Source: Rhodobacteraceae bacterium EL53
GTDB lineage: Bacteria > Pseudomonadota > Alphaproteobacteria > Rhodobacterales > Rhodobacteraceae
DNA: 64,000 nucleotides
Reading direction: 5' to 3'
Assembly: GCA_900313015.1 (NCBI GenBank)
Contig: OMPR01000013.1
Location: forward strand, 874,079-938,078
The notes under the pieces were generated by a model. The model was not told the DNA's origin. It made no database searches and was given only the letters and a program-made list of their open reading frames with translations. A program made the position numbers and the translations under genes. Below, piece after piece: positions 44,109-54,695 of the stretch (the stretch's first letter is position 1; every line of letters begins with the position of its first letter).

Positions 44109-44900
44109 ATGTCATTTCAACTCTCTGGCAATGCACCAGAAATATATGAAAAAATAATGGTACCGCTATGGTTCGGACGTTGGGCAGAGGCCCTTCTGAC
44201 ATTTGTTTCTTTGAAAGCCGGCGAAACCGTTCTCGATGTTGCTTGTGGGACTGGCGTGACCACCCGAATAGCTAAGCGGGATGTCGGCAGTGATGGGCGA
44301 GTGATTGGGTTGGACATCAATGGAGGGATGCTTGCGAAGGCCCGTGAACTGGCTGCTGACATGGATATTACATGGATCGAAAGCGATGTCATTGAGACGG
44401 GGCTTTGGGAGCACAGTGTCAATGCGGTCATTTCCCAGCATGGCTACCACTACTTTCCTGACCAACCTGCTGCGCAAGCTGAATTCTATCGCGTTCTTGT
44501 CCCATCGGGGCGCATCGCAATGTCTATATGGGATGGGCACAGTGCCTACACCAAAGCTATATGCTCCGCTGTGGAGAAATTCATTTCTCCTGAAATTGCG
44601 AGGAAGCAACGCAGTCAAAGGGAAACACCTTCAGCAGAAAGGTTGGTTGCGAGTTTTTCGGAAGCCGGATTTCGTAATGTTGCCGTTGTACGCCAAGAAT
44701 TGTTGATCAAAGTTCCCTTGGCTGCAAAGTTCGTCCCGCTACATCTTGGATCGATGCCAATCGCTAGCTCATTTCACAATCTTCCTGATGAAAAGAAAGA
44801 GAAACTTATTGCTGACGTCGCTGATGCATTGAGAGGCAATATCGTTGGTGACCAGCTTGTTTATCCAGATGTCGTCAATGTTGTGACGGGGATAAAGTAG
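44109..44900 (+). CDS. SAM-dependent class I methyltransferase (UbiE/MenG-like)
   Basis: A protein of 263 aa with the Rossmann SAM site V-L-D-V-A-C-G-T-G-V-T-T at about residue 40, acidic motif I-G-L-D-I-N-G-G-M-L-A-K-A and the Y-R-V-L-V-P-S-G-R-I-A-M-S strand. The substrate is unknown; the pattern is like small-molecule methyltransferases. The ATG at 44109 has an AAGGGGAAAG ribosome site; the frame from 44052 is not supported. The gene looks AT-richer than its neighbours and lies between gene-poor stretches, so acquisition by transfer is possible. Confidence 0.82.
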   Translation: MSFQLSGNAPEIYEKIMVPLWFGRWAEALLTFVSLKAGETVLDVACGTGVTTRIAKRDVGSDGRVIGLDINGGMLAKARELAADMDITWIESDVIETGLWEHSVNAVISQHGYHYFPDQPAAQAEFYRVLVPSGRIAMSIWDGHSAYTKAICSAVEKFISPEIARKQRSQRETPSAERLVASFSEAGFRNVAVVRQELLIKVPLAAKFVPLHLGSMPIASSFHNLPDEKKEKLIADVADALRGNIVGDQLVYPDVVNVVTGIK

Positions 44901-44995
44901 TTCGGTTTTTTGGGCGTGGAAGCTTAGGTCCCGGTACTTTGGACGCAGTGGTGCCGTTCACTGCATGGAGTAGTCCTTGGGCTGCACGCAATATT

Positions 44996-45025
44996 ATGGC
45001 GCGTGCATAACTTTATACGCGCCAT
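44996..45025. terminator. Terminator hairpin between convergent methyltransferase and GST genes
   Basis: ATGGCGCGT (44996-45004) pairs with ACGCGCCAT (45017-45025) around a 12-nt loop, followed by GTATTTT on the plus strand. It lies 11 nt after the GST stop on the minus strand and 96 nt after the methyltransferase stop. Confidence 0.6.
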
Positions 45026-45035
45026 GTATTTTCAG

Positions 45036-45647
45036 TCAGGCCTCGCCCCCTGATTTCAGGGCACGTTGAAAGGCGGGGCGGGCTTGGATGGCTTGGGTAA
45101 AGGCGGCTAGCTTCGGAAATTCCGCCTCGCGGCCCAGACGCGCGACGACACCGGCAGGAAAGCTGAGCATGATGTCGGCGGCGGACAGGTCATCCAGCAC
45201 AAAGTGGCCCGAGGGGCGCAGCAGGCTTTCCATATAGGCAAAGTGGCTGGTCAGTTCCTGTTGGATGCGGGGGTGCAGGGGGGCACCGGCCTCGCCCAGT
45301 AGCCCGACATAGAGGTTGAGCAGGATTGGAGTCATCACCGACCCTTCGGCGAAGTGCATCAGCTCTAAGTGGCGGATGTATTCTGGTGTGCCGAGGGGCG
45401 GGATCATCTGTGGCCCATGCGCGGCGCAGATCAGTTCAACGATAGCGGCGGATTCGGTGATCAGTTGGCCGTCCATTTCGATCATGGGGGATTTTCCCAG
45501 CGGGTGCATAGAGATCAAGTCGGGCGGTGCCAGTCGGGTTTTGGCGTCGCGCTGATAGGCGATCACCTCGTAGGGCACACCGAGTTCTTCTAGCAGCCAA
45601 AGGATACGCAGGGACCGGGATTGGTTGAGGTGGTGAACTTTGATCAT
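45036..45647 (-). CDS. Glutathione S-transferase
   Basis: A protein of 203 aa with the thioredoxin-fold N-terminal domain (I-K-V-H-H-L-N-Q-S-R-S-L-R-I-L-W-L-L-E-E-L) and the glutathione-binding H-P-L-G-K-S-P and E-S-A-A-I-V-E-L motifs at about residues 50-70. The helical C-terminal domain has the D-L-S-A-A-D-I-M-L-S N-capping box. Ser in Q-S-R-S is a likely catalytic residue. The ATG at 45647 marks the domain start; the frame is open to 45731. It follows the alpha/beta hydrolase by 13 nt, so they are probably co-transcribed. Confidence 0.9.
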   Translation of the reverse strand: MIKVHHLNQSRSLRILWLLEELGVPYEVIAYQRDAKTRLAPPDLISMHPLGKSPMIEMDGQLITESAAIVELICAAHGPQMIPPLGTPEYIRHLELMHFAEGSVMTPILLNLYVGLLGEAGAPLHPRIQQELTSHFAYMESLLRPSGHFVLDDLSAADIMLSFPAGVVARLGREAEFPKLAAFTQAIQARPAFQRALKSGGEA

Positions 45648-45660
45648 GGGGGCGCTCCGG

Positions 45661-46533
45661 TTACGGGTGCCAGTTGCGGATTGCGTCGGCAACGGCTTGG
45701 GGTTGTTGATGGCAGAGCCAGTGGTCTGCACCGGGAATCGTGACGCGGGTCAGGTCGGGGGCAAAGTCTTCGAGCCCATTGGTGGATTCAGGCAACAGTG
45801 CCTTGTCGTCATCGCCCCAGATCAGCAGATGGGGTTGGGGTACGTGCAGCTTATCCAGCGGCAGGTCGGGCAGATCGGTGAGCGGTTCGCCAGGCGCGGC
45901 AACACGCAGCGGCGAGGCGCGATACCAGTTCAGCATGCCGTTCAGGCGACCGGGACGCGCCCATTCTGTTTTGTAGCGAGCCAGTGTTGCGGCATCAATC
46001 CAATCGGTGCCCACGTGATGGCGAAAGAAACGTTCGAGGTTCTTATAATCATTGGCCGAAAAAATCTCAGCGGCGTCGTCGCGACGCAGGGTGTGGATGT
46101 ATTGCGAGGCGGCGGATTGCGCGCCACCCGCTGCCATTTCGCGTTGGAACGGCACCGGGTGCACCCCGTTGGCGATGATCAGGCGGCTGACCAGATGCGG
46201 TTGGAACATCGCCAGCCCATAGGCCACAGCCGCGCCCCAGTCGTGGCCCATCACGGTGACCGGGGCGTCAAACTGGTCGATCAGGGCGACCATGTCGGAC
46301 ACCAGCGCAGCGGTGGAATAGTTCTTGACCCCATCGGGCGCCCAGCTTTGGCCATAGCCTCGTTGATCTGGGGCAATGCAATGAAACCTGTCTTGCAGAT
46401 AGGGGGCCAGATCTGCCCAAGCCCCACCGTATTCGGGAAAGCCGTGCAGCATTAGCAGGGGCGGTAGGTCAGGTTCGCCCCAGGTTCTGACAAAGAAATC
46501 CTGCCCGTTCAGGGCGATGGTTTTGGTTTGCAT
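45661..46533 (-). CDS. Alpha/beta hydrolase, epoxide hydrolase-like
   Basis: A protein of 290 aa. The oxyanion region is L-H-G-F-P-E (near residue 30), and the nucleophile elbow is G-H-D-W-G-A with Asp at about residue 98, as in epoxide hydrolases and haloalkane dehalogenases. The final His is in G-A-D-H-W-L-C-H. The acid and lid cannot be assigned surely. It likely opens epoxides or cleaves halides in the cytoplasm. The partner GST downstream would fit detoxification of electrophiles. Confidence 0.85.
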   Translation of the reverse strand: MQTKTIALNGQDFFVRTWGEPDLPPLLMLHGFPEYGGAWADLAPYLQDRFHCIAPDQRGYGQSWAPDGVKNYSTAALVSDMVALIDQFDAPVTVMGHDWGAAVAYGLAMFQPHLVSRLIIANGVHPVPFQREMAAGGAQSAASQYIHTLRRDDAAEIFSANDYKNLERFFRHHVGTDWIDAATLARYKTEWARPGRLNGMLNWYRASPLRVAAPGEPLTDLPDLPLDKLHVPQPHLLIWGDDDKALLPESTNGLEDFAPDLTRVTIPGADHWLCHQQPQAVADAIRNWHP

Positions 46534-46602
46534 CCGTGGGCTCCCTTAGGGCTGATTAAATACACTCAAGCAGCCCCAATGTGAAAAGGGAACTTTGAGG
46601 GT

Positions 46603-47892
46603 TCAGTTACCCTTCGTCAGGGTTTCGAATGTGAGGCCTTGGCCTGTGCGGGCCGCAAAACCTTTCCAATGGGTGTGGTCATCGGTTTCTTTGCCTGCAT
46701 CATCCACAGCGACAACTCCATCAGCGGCGCGGGTTACCAAATCAAAATAGGCGGCTTTGTTGCCGTCAGCCTTGAGGTGTTGGTCCATGAAGGCGGTGGC
46801 AAAGTGTTGAGTGATGTTGTTCATCCGGTTTGTGTCCCAAACGGCGTCAGCGTAGTGGTCGAACGGGATGAAATCTAGCGTTTCGACTGGTTCCCAGCTT
46901 TCGATTGGGGCTGGCATGGGAGCGGCAGCATTGTGATTGGCGCCTTCAAATGTCAACAGGTGACGGTCGGTGCCTGTGGTGCCCGCAAAGATCTGACGCA
47001 TTGCGGCGTAGACCGACACATCATCCGCGCCACCCGCCATAAGCATCAGCGGTTTTTCAAAACCCGCCAGCCCGGTTGCGTCCCAAAAACCGGTGTTCAT
47101 GCCCCAAGGCCCTATCGCAATGATCGCCTTGACCCGATCATCAACCAGTGCAGCGTGGCTGTCGGATCCGGCGAGATGTTTGGCGAGAAGCCCATTTGGC
47201 GTTCCCCAGCTGTATTCGGTCGAGGCTTGCGTAACACCCGCACCGCCAAAGATGAGCGCGCCATATCCACCCATGGAATAGCCGATGACGCCGGTTTGGC
47301 TGGTGTCTGTGATGGCGCCAAGTGGACCACCAAGGGCCTCCATCTGGTCAATGACGAACCGCTGGTCGATGGGTCGGTTCAATAAGGTGGACCCAAACGC
47401 GGCTTGATCGGAATAGATGCTGTCGGTGTGGTCGATAGAGACGGTGACGTATCCCTTGGAAGCGAGGTTTTCACCCAGATGGGACATCAGAAACCTATTA
47501 CCAGGGTAGCCGTGGCTGATCACAATCAGCGGGTAGGTTGTATCGCTGACGGGCGTCGCGTCGCGTGCGGCGCGGCCATGCAGCGTTACCTCGGTTTGCC
47601 CATCGCGCAGGTTGGCCTGATAGGTGCCGCCCTGTTCTGTTCCATCAACTGCTGGATACCAGACCTCGACCGTGAGGGGGCGATCATAAAGCGGCGCGGC
47701 GTCTGCCGTAGTGTTGAGGATATCGATTTGGCCGGGATTGGTGAATTGTAGGGTCCGCACGCCGATGGGCAAAGCTCCGTAAGGCGCCAGCTCGGGGGCG
47801 TCAGGGCGCACGCGATCAATCCGGTTTTCGGCGGCGACACCGGTTGCGGTCAAGCTCGCGACGACAGCGGCAGCAGTGAAAGTGGTTTTCAT
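46603..47892 (-). CDS. Exported alpha/beta hydrolase (PAF-acetylhydrolase/dienelactone hydrolase-like)
   Basis: A protein of 429 aa. The first 21 residues form a Sec signal peptide (M-K-T-T-F-T-A-A-A-V-V-A-S-L-T-A-T-G-V-A-A), so it acts in the periplasm or outside. The fold marks are P-L-I-V-I-S-H-G-Y-P-G-N-R (oxyanion) and the nucleophile elbow G-Y-S-M-G-G-Y-G. The late His is in F-E-G-A-N-H-N-A-A-A. It resembles predicted dienelactone hydrolases and platelet-activating-factor acetylhydrolases; the ester substrate is unknown. The ATG at 47892 follows AAGGAG. The open frame to 48042 includes only low-quality sequence. Confidence 0.82.
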   Translation of the reverse strand: MKTTFTAAAVVASLTATGVAAENRIDRVRPDAPELAPYGALPIGVRTLQFTNPGQIDILNTTADAAPLYDRPLTVEVWYPAVDGTEQGGTYQANLRDGQTEVTLHGRAARDATPVSDTTYPLIVISHGYPGNRFLMSHLGENLASKGYVTVSIDHTDSIYSDQAAFGSTLLNRPIDQRFVIDQMEALGGPLGAITDTSQTGVIGYSMGGYGALIFGGAGVTQASTEYSWGTPNGLLAKHLAGSDSHAALVDDRVKAIIAIGPWGMNTGFWDATGLAGFEKPLMLMAGGADDVSVYAAMRQIFAGTTGTDRHLLTFEGANHNAAAPMPAPIESWEPVETLDFIPFDHYADAVWDTNRMNNITQHFATAFMDQHLKADGNKAAYFDLVTRAADGVVAVDDAGKETDDHTHWKGFAARTGQGLTFETLTKGN

Positions 47893-48067
47893 GATTGGCT
47901 CCTTAACGCTTGAAATGATCGCCCGACAGATTGTCCCTGAGGTATGAGGGCGGCGGATTTGCTGGGTGTGGGTCATGGTCAGAGTGAAGCAGGCTGGGGG
48001 ATGCATTGGAATGAAGCTGTGAAGTGACCCTCCGTCACGCAATGGAATTTCAGTTATGTTTATTAAA

Positions 48068-48095
48068 TTGACACTTGTGTTGATGATTGTAAAAG
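48068..48095 (+). promoter_or_regulatory. Candidate promoter for ppk2
   Basis: TTGACA (48068-48073) and TAAAAG (48090-48095) with a 16-nt spacer lie 87 nt before the ppk2 start in the 289-nt divergent gap. The -10 element is a partial match. Confidence 0.35.
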
Positions 48096-48181
48096 TCAGA
48101 ATTTGTTGACCGGGATCAAAGTGAGCCTTCGCTTGGTGCGATAGGATGCGCTCAAATCAAAAACGGACAGGAGACGACCCT

Positions 48182-49186
48182 ATGGCAACAGCCCCCAACG
48201 CCGACAAAATTGCGCTGGTTTCTACCTCGAAAGAAGAGACTGCAAAGGAGGCAGCCGTAGAGACACAGGCCGCACCGATTCCTGCAAATGACAAAGGCGA
48301 CGCGCAAGCCGCGCCCAAAGGCAAGGCCGCAGTTCCAAACGCCGAGCGCGTGCGGCAGGCGTTTGAAACGGGGCGGTATCCGTATTCGCGCAAGATGCCC
48401 CGTCGTAAGTACGAAGCGGAAAAGGCGCGGTTGCAGGCAGAGTTGCTGAAGGTTCAGCATTGGGCGCAGGAAACCGGCGAACGGTTTATCTTGCTGTTTG
48501 AGGGGCGCGATGCGGCGGGTAAGGGTGGCACGATCAAGCGGTTCATGGAGCACCTGAACCCCCGTGCTGCACGCGTGGTTGCGTTGAACAAACCCAGCGA
48601 AGAGGAAAAGGGTCAGTGGTATTTCCAGCGCTATGTGCGTGAGCTGCCCACCGAGGGCGAAATGGTGTTTTATGACCGCTCTTGGTACAACCGGGCGGGT
48701 GTGGAACGGGTGATGAATTTCTGCGCGCCTAACGAGTATCTGGAATTCATGCGCCAAACGCCGGATCTGGAACGGATGTTGGTGCGTTCGGGCATCCGCT
48801 GCTACAAATACTGGTTCTCGGTCACGCGCGAAGAGCAGCTGCGCCGGTTCAAATCGCGTGAGACAGATCCGTTGAAACAGTGGAAACTGAGCCCTATTGA
48901 TAAGGCGTCGTTGGGCAAGTGGGATGATTATACCGAAGCCAAAGAGGCGATGTTCTTTTACACCGACACAGCTGATGCACCTTGGACGATCATCAAATCC
49001 AACGATAAGAAACGCGCACGCCTAAACTGTATGCGCCATTTCCTGTCGACCATTGATTATCCGGATAAAGATCTGGATGTAGTGGGCGAACCTGATCCGT
49101 TGATCGTTGGTCAGGCGCATCATGTGATCCATCGCTCGGAACATATTTTGGGTACAGCTTTGCACCCGGATGGGCGGACGAAGTAA
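48182..49186 (+). CDS. ppk2: Polyphosphate kinase 2 (PPK2 family)
   Basis: A protein of 334 aa. A low-complexity Ala/Lys-rich leader of about 55 residues precedes the kinase domain. The Walker A loop G-R-D-A-A-G-K-G-G is at residues 108-116, followed by the conserved G-Q-W-Y-F-Q-R-Y and Y-D-R-S-W-Y-N-R-A-G-V-E-R segments (Walker B region). PPK2 transfers phosphate between polyphosphate and nucleotides. The single-domain form and W-Y-F-Q-R-Y fit class I. The ATG at 48182 follows AGGAGA; an upstream in-frame ATG lacks one. Double hairpins follow the gene (49220-49284). Confidence 0.93.
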   Translation: MATAPNADKIALVSTSKEETAKEAAVETQAAPIPANDKGDAQAAPKGKAAVPNAERVRQAFETGRYPYSRKMPRRKYEAEKARLQAELLKVQHWAQETGERFILLFEGRDAAGKGGTIKRFMEHLNPRAARVVALNKPSEEEKGQWYFQRYVRELPTEGEMVFYDRSWYNRAGVERVMNFCAPNEYLEFMRQTPDLERMLVRSGIRCYKYWFSVTREEQLRRFKSRETDPLKQWKLSPIDKASLGKWDDYTEAKEAMFFYTDTADAPWTIIKSNDKKRARLNCMRHFLSTIDYPDKDLDVVGEPDPLIVGQAHHVIHRSEHILGTALHPDGRTK

Positions 49187-49244
49187 GCGCATGTACTGAT
49201 CTGTCAGGTTGAAGAATGCGTAGGTGAACGGTGTTCGCCTGCGT

Positions 49245-49284
49245 TGCGCAGATGCCATATGCGCCCGAACGCGGCATCTGCGCA
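49245..49284 (+). terminator. Hairpin terminator after ppk2
   Basis: A perfect 12-bp stem, TGCGCAGATGCC (49245-49256) with GGCATCTGCGCA (49273-49284), with a 16-nt loop, followed by TGTATTGATTTC. A second hairpin (AGGTGAAC/GTTCGCCT, about 49222-49240) lies just upstream. A clear U-run is missing. Confidence 0.55.
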
Positions 49285-49442
49285 TGTATTGATTTCAATC
49301 CCTTAGTGAACAGCCAATCGGTGACGTTTTTCTGTTGCTTTGTGTCGCTGGGTTGAATTTTATGACGTGTCATTTTGAAACTTAATAGTCGCCTCTTGTC
49401 TGAGGCGAAACTCCGCCCTAAGCCTGTTGGGTGAATAAAGTT

Positions 49443-50804
49443 ATGACATATGGCGGGCATGCCCGCGCGATCGCCGTGTTGGGGTTGCCGCTTGTTGGCG
49501 GGCACCTAGCACAATTTGCCATTGGTTTGACCGATACGGTCATGTTGGGCTGGTACGGGGTTGAGGAACTGGCGGCGGTGACGTTGGCCGGAAGCTATTT
49601 CTTTATCCTGTTCATGCTGGGCGGTGGGCTTGCCATTGCGATCATGCCGCTGGTTGCGGCGTCGGATGCTCAAGGGGATGATACCTCGATCCGGCGGGTG
49701 ACGCGCATGGGGCTGTGGCAGACGCAACTCTATGGACTGTTGGCGATGGGGCTGCTGTGGTGGTCCGAGCCGATCTTGTTGGCCTTGGGGCAAAAACCTG
49801 ATGTGGCCTCGTTGGCGGCAGAGTATCTGCGCGTTGCGGGCTGGGGTATTTTCCCAGCGCTGTGGGTGATGGTGTTGAAATCCTATCTCGCAGGGCTTGA
49901 GCGCACGCAGATCGTGTTGTGGATCACATTTTTGGCTGCTGTGGTCAATGCGATGGGGAACTATGCGCTGATCTTTGGTAACTGGGGTGCACCACAGTTG
50001 GGTATTCAGGGGGCCGGGATTGCATCGGTCGTGACACAGGTGGTGTCGCTGATTGCGGTGGTGCTCTACGCGCTGCGAGTGTTGCCCGAGCATGCGCTGT
50101 TTCAGCGGTTTTGGCGCCCTGATTGGGAGATGTTTGGCCGTGTATTCAAGATCGGTCTGCCAATTGGTTTGACCAACCTGAGCGAGGTTTCGATGTTCGG
50201 GGCGTCGGCCTTTATGATGGGGTGGATTGGCACGGTGCCGTTGGCGGCGCATGGGATTGCGGTGCAGTTGGCAGCGGCGACCTTTATGGTGCACCTGGGT
50301 CTGAGCAACGCGGCGACGATCCGGGCAGGCAATGCGTTTGGGCGGCAGGATCGGACGCATATGGCGCGCGGTGCAGTGGTTGTTACTGCGATCTCGTTGG
50401 CGGTTTCAGCGGTGTCCGTGGTGATTTTCCTAACCTGTTCGGATTGGCTGATTTCGTTGTTCTTGAAAGACGGAGAAGACAATCGCGAAGAGATCCTTGC
50501 AATTGGCGTTGGACTGTTGGGGATGGCGGCCCTTTTCCAGCTGGTTGATGGTATTCAGGCGATAGCGTTGGGCGTGTTGCGCGGTGTGCAGGATACTGCT
50601 GTTCCGATGGTGATGGCTGCACTGAGCTATTGGGTTGTGGGCATTCCAGCCAGTTATGTTTTTGGCTTTATCTTTGGGTGGCAAGGCATTGGCGTCTGGA
50701 TGGGCTTGGTTTTGGGATTGGGTTGCGCAGCGGTGTTGCTGATGGCGCGGTTCTGGGGGCGCTCGATCAAACAGATTGGCACGGATGGTGTGCCTGCTGA
50801 GTGA
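49443..50804 (+). CDS. MATE-family multidrug efflux transporter
   Basis: A protein of 453 aa with 12 predicted membrane helices in two homologous halves. Family features are L-P-L-V-G-G-H-L-A-Q-F-A-I-G-L-T-D-T-V-M-L-G in helix 1, V-L-K-S-Y-L-A-G-L-E-R-T-Q near helix 4, and G-I-A-V-Q-L-A-A-A-T-F-M in the second half. The gene exports cationic drugs or metabolites in exchange for Na+ or H+. Two starts are close: GTG at 49431 and ATG at 49443; I use the ATG, but neither has a strong ribosome site. Confidence 0.9.
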   Translation: MTYGGHARAIAVLGLPLVGGHLAQFAIGLTDTVMLGWYGVEELAAVTLAGSYFFILFMLGGGLAIAIMPLVAASDAQGDDTSIRRVTRMGLWQTQLYGLLAMGLLWWSEPILLALGQKPDVASLAAEYLRVAGWGIFPALWVMVLKSYLAGLERTQIVLWITFLAAVVNAMGNYALIFGNWGAPQLGIQGAGIASVVTQVVSLIAVVLYALRVLPEHALFQRFWRPDWEMFGRVFKIGLPIGLTNLSEVSMFGASAFMMGWIGTVPLAAHGIAVQLAAATFMVHLGLSNAATIRAGNAFGRQDRTHMARGAVVVTAISLAVSAVSVVIFLTCSDWLISLFLKDGEDNREEILAIGVGLLGMAALFQLVDGIQAIALGVLRGVQDTAVPMVMAALSYWVVGIPASYVFGFIFGWQGIGVWMGLVLGLGCAAVLLMARFWGRSIKQIGTDGVPAE

Positions 50805-50837
50805 GAGTACGCCCCTGAAGTATCTAGGTGGCCGGGT

Positions 50838-51254
50838 TTAGGCCACCTGTTGGTGGACTTCGATCACGTTGCCTTCGGGATCCATGAAAAACACCTGATG
50901 CCATTCCTTGGCAAATGTGGTTCCGTAATCGGAATAAGGGATGTCATTTTCGTCGAGTTTGCGCAGGAAGGCGGGTAGGTCATCGGTGCGAAAGGCGATA
51001 TGGCCGCGTTCGACCGGGTTGATGACCTGATCGTGCTTAAACCCCACATCAAAGGCGCGTTCCGCCAGGTGCATCTGCATCGCACCTTCGGTCGCGAAGC
51101 GGATTTTCCCCGTGTAACCATGGTCTTTGGTGGCCTCGGTCCGAGGAAAGTTTTCTTGGGCGATGTCATCAAGGCCCAGCACATTGGTATAGAAATCATG
51201 CAACCGGTCGACGTCTTCGGAGACAAAGTTGATGTGATGGAATTCCAGTTTCAT
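50838..51254 (-). CDS. VOC-family (glyoxalase-fold) protein
   Basis: A protein of 138 aa with F-H-H-I-N-F-V-S-E-D-V-D-R-L-H-D-F-Y at the N-terminus, G-H-I-A-F-R-T-D-D-L-P-A-F in the second module and F-F-M-D-P-E-G-N-V-I-E-V-H-Q at the end. Two His and a Glu are placed as in metal-binding VOC enzymes (H5 or H6, H81 region, E134). The reaction is unknown; the closest pattern is dioxygenase- or lyase-like. It is convergent with the MATE gene and divergent from the SnoaL-like gene. Confidence 0.82.
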   Translation of the reverse strand: MKLEFHHINFVSEDVDRLHDFYTNVLGLDDIAQENFPRTEATKDHGYTGKIRFATEGAMQMHLAERAFDVGFKHDQVINPVERGHIAFRTDDLPAFLRKLDENDIPYSDYGTTFAKEWHQVFFMDPEGNVIEVHQQVA

Positions 51255-51427
51255 TAAACTACCGCCTTTGCTTTTTGTCTTGCTTGGCCTGAGCTTAGCG
51301 CTGGTGCGATTTGGTGGCTACTGTGTTTTCGGTCGGGTTGGCGGCGTTGAAGTGCAAGAAAGGGCTGGTGTTTTGCATCAAGGGACGGCTTGCTTTGGGT
51401 CCAAGCTAAAATTGGGGAGCGTTGAGC

Positions 51428-52192
51428 ATGGTGACACCTCGGGTTGTGCAGATCAGGGAGCTGTTGAAGAGCATCGAAACAGGCGATCCAGGGCCGGTAG
51501 CTGTGGTCAATGAGAGTGCGTACATTCAGCACAATCCGCAAACACATGAGGGCAGCGAAGGGTTGGCGCAGTTGTTCGCGCGGCTGTCCAAGACCGAACC
51601 ACGTGTGAATATGGTCCGTGGGTTTCAGGACGGCGAGTATGTGTTCGCGCACATGGAATACGACTTTGCCAGTCGAAAGATCTGTTTCGAGGTGTTCCGG
51701 TTTGAGAACGGCCAAGCGGTTGAACATTGGGACAATATCCAAGAACGGCAGGGGCCGAACGGGTCAGGGCACAGTATGGTGGATGGCCCATCTGAAAGCA
51801 CGGATCTGGACCTGACCGAGGTCAATCGGGCGCTGGTTCGATCGTTTGTTGAGTGCGTGCTGATCGCCGGGCAGGTGGAGCGTTTTGAGGATTTTGTGGA
51901 TGGTACGGCATACACCGAACACAACCCTCATATGGGCAATGATCTGGCAGCGCTGCGGAGCGTGCTTGATCCATCATCGGCGGGGAGGCCGCGGATTGAC
52001 TATCAGCATGTGCACCGGGTTCTGGCCGAAGGGAGTTTTGTGCTGAGCGTCAGTGAGGGCGAAGTAGGCGGTGTTCATTCCGCCTTTTATGATCTGTTTC
52101 GCATTGAGGGCGGCAAGATCGTGGAGCACTGGGATACCACTGAGAAGGTCGCACCGCGCGAGGAGTGGAAGAACCAGAACGGTAAGTTCTGA
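51428..52192 (+). CDS. Tandem SnoaL-like (NTF2-fold) protein
   Basis: A protein of 254 aa made of two related SnoaL-like domains. The first (about 5-120) has A-Y-I-Q-H-N-P and F-R-F-E-N-G-Q-A-V-E-H-W-D-N-I-Q. The second (about 135-250) has A-Y-T-E-H-N-P and F-R-I-E-G-G-K-I-V-E-H-W-D-T-T-E. These Q-H-N-P and V-E-H-W-D motifs mark the family; most members have a single domain that pairs as a dimer, so this may be a fused pseudo-dimer. The substrate is unknown. ATG at 51428 follows GGGGAG; a TTG lies two codons earlier. Confidence 0.82.
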   Translation: MVTPRVVQIRELLKSIETGDPGPVAVVNESAYIQHNPQTHEGSEGLAQLFARLSKTEPRVNMVRGFQDGEYVFAHMEYDFASRKICFEVFRFENGQAVEHWDNIQERQGPNGSGHSMVDGPSESTDLDLTEVNRALVRSFVECVLIAGQVERFEDFVDGTAYTEHNPHMGNDLAALRSVLDPSSAGRPRIDYQHVHRVLAEGSFVLSVSEGEVGGVHSAFYDLFRIEGGKIVEHWDTTEKVAPREEWKNQNGKF

Positions 52193-52236
52193 TCTGGGCG
52201 GGCAAATAGCGCGCGTCAAGCAGCGCGCATTGCCCG

Positions 52237-52634
52237 TTACCGTTTCATCAGCCGGTCCGCTTTCTTGCGCACTAACACGGACCGCAGGTCGTGCATCGCC
52301 AGCAGCAGATCATCGGTGATCTCTTCCAGCTGTGCATCCTCGGCTTTGGATTGCACCCAATGGGTGGTCAGGTTCAGGTAATCGACGGCGCGGTGGATGT
52401 CGTCCATATCCCGTTCGGCCAGCAGGGCGATGCGGTCGGCCATCCAAGCTTTTATTTCCTGACGGTCCTGTTTGGTCAGATCGCGCCCGCCGTGGGGTTT
52501 GATCTCGCCGTTGCGGATGTTCACAACGGCGATCTGGTCCATTTCAATCCGACGTTGCCGGTTTTCGGTGTCCACACGAAAGACAAAAGCCCCGTTGTCG
52601 CGGACACGGAAGTAGTATTCTGGCAGTTCGGCTG

Positions 52635-52638
<4 letters not shown>
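52237..52638 (-). CDS. Conserved hypothetical cytoplasmic protein
   Basis: A protein of 133 aa. An N-terminal beta segment (E-Y-Y-F-R-V-R-D-N-G-A-F-V-F-R-V-D-T-E-N) and a middle I-A-V-V-N-I-R-N-G-E-I-K-P-H-G are followed by a helical, charged C-terminal half (A-D-R-I-A-L-L-A-E-R-D-M-D-D-I-H-R-A-V-D-Y-L-N). No named family is recognised, but the clean gene and tight coupling suggest a real conserved protein. The ATG at 52638 overlaps the VOC gene stop (ATGA); the third gene of an aspB-VOC-hypothetical run. Confidence 0.7.
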
Positions 52639-54244
<1,606 letters not shown>

Positions 54245-54305
54245 TCATAGGGTGCGCCTGATTGACGATCAAGCGATATGCAGATGAAGCGGCAGGAGAG
54301 CCCAG

Positions 54306-54695
54306 ATGAGTAATGACAGCGATTGGTTCGGACCGGAATCGGCGACCTTTGGAGACCGTGTAGCAGGTGGGCGTGAAGCAGCTGGGATGACACAAGCACA
54401 GCTGGCGCGTCGTCTTGGGGTCAAAAAGGCCACGGTCACAGGCTGGGAACAGGATTTATCAGAGCCGCGCGCCAATAAGTTGTCGATGATGGCGGGGCTG
54501 CTGAATGTTTCGATCATGTGGCTGCTAACGGGCGAAGGCGATGGCATGGAAGCCCCCGCGGGCGAAGTGACCCCGATCGAAGGTCTGTCTGATGTCGTGG
54601 CTGAATTGCGCGCGATCCGGTCCGATATGCGGGCAAACGCGGAGCGTGCGGCGCGATTGGAAAAACGGCTGCGTCAAATGTTAGGTCAGCCCTAA
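54306..54695 (+). CDS. Xre-family (HTH_3) transcriptional regulator
   Basis: A protein of 129 aa. The N-terminal helix-turn-helix (about residues 15-70: M-T-Q-A-Q-L-A-R-R-L-G-V-K-K-A-T-V-T-G-W-E-Q) is followed by a linker and a C-terminal helix with A-L-R-A-I-R-S-D-M-R-A-N-A-E-R, probably a dimerisation coil. No effector domain is visible. The stop codon overlaps the sdhE start (TAATG), so both genes are co-translated; the regulator may control respiratory functions, which is inference. Confidence 0.85.
   Translation: MSNDSDWFGPESATFGDRVAGGREAAGMTQAQLARRLGVKKATVTGWEQDLSEPRANKLSMMAGLLNVSIMWLLTGEGDGMEAPAGEVTPIEGLSDVVAELRAIRSDMRANAERAARLEKRLRQMLGQP

Noticed and set aside
45000-45030. Possible tRNA-like fold
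   Set aside because: The stem is a simple hairpin fitting a terminator; no cloverleaf, no T-loop GGTTCRA pattern.
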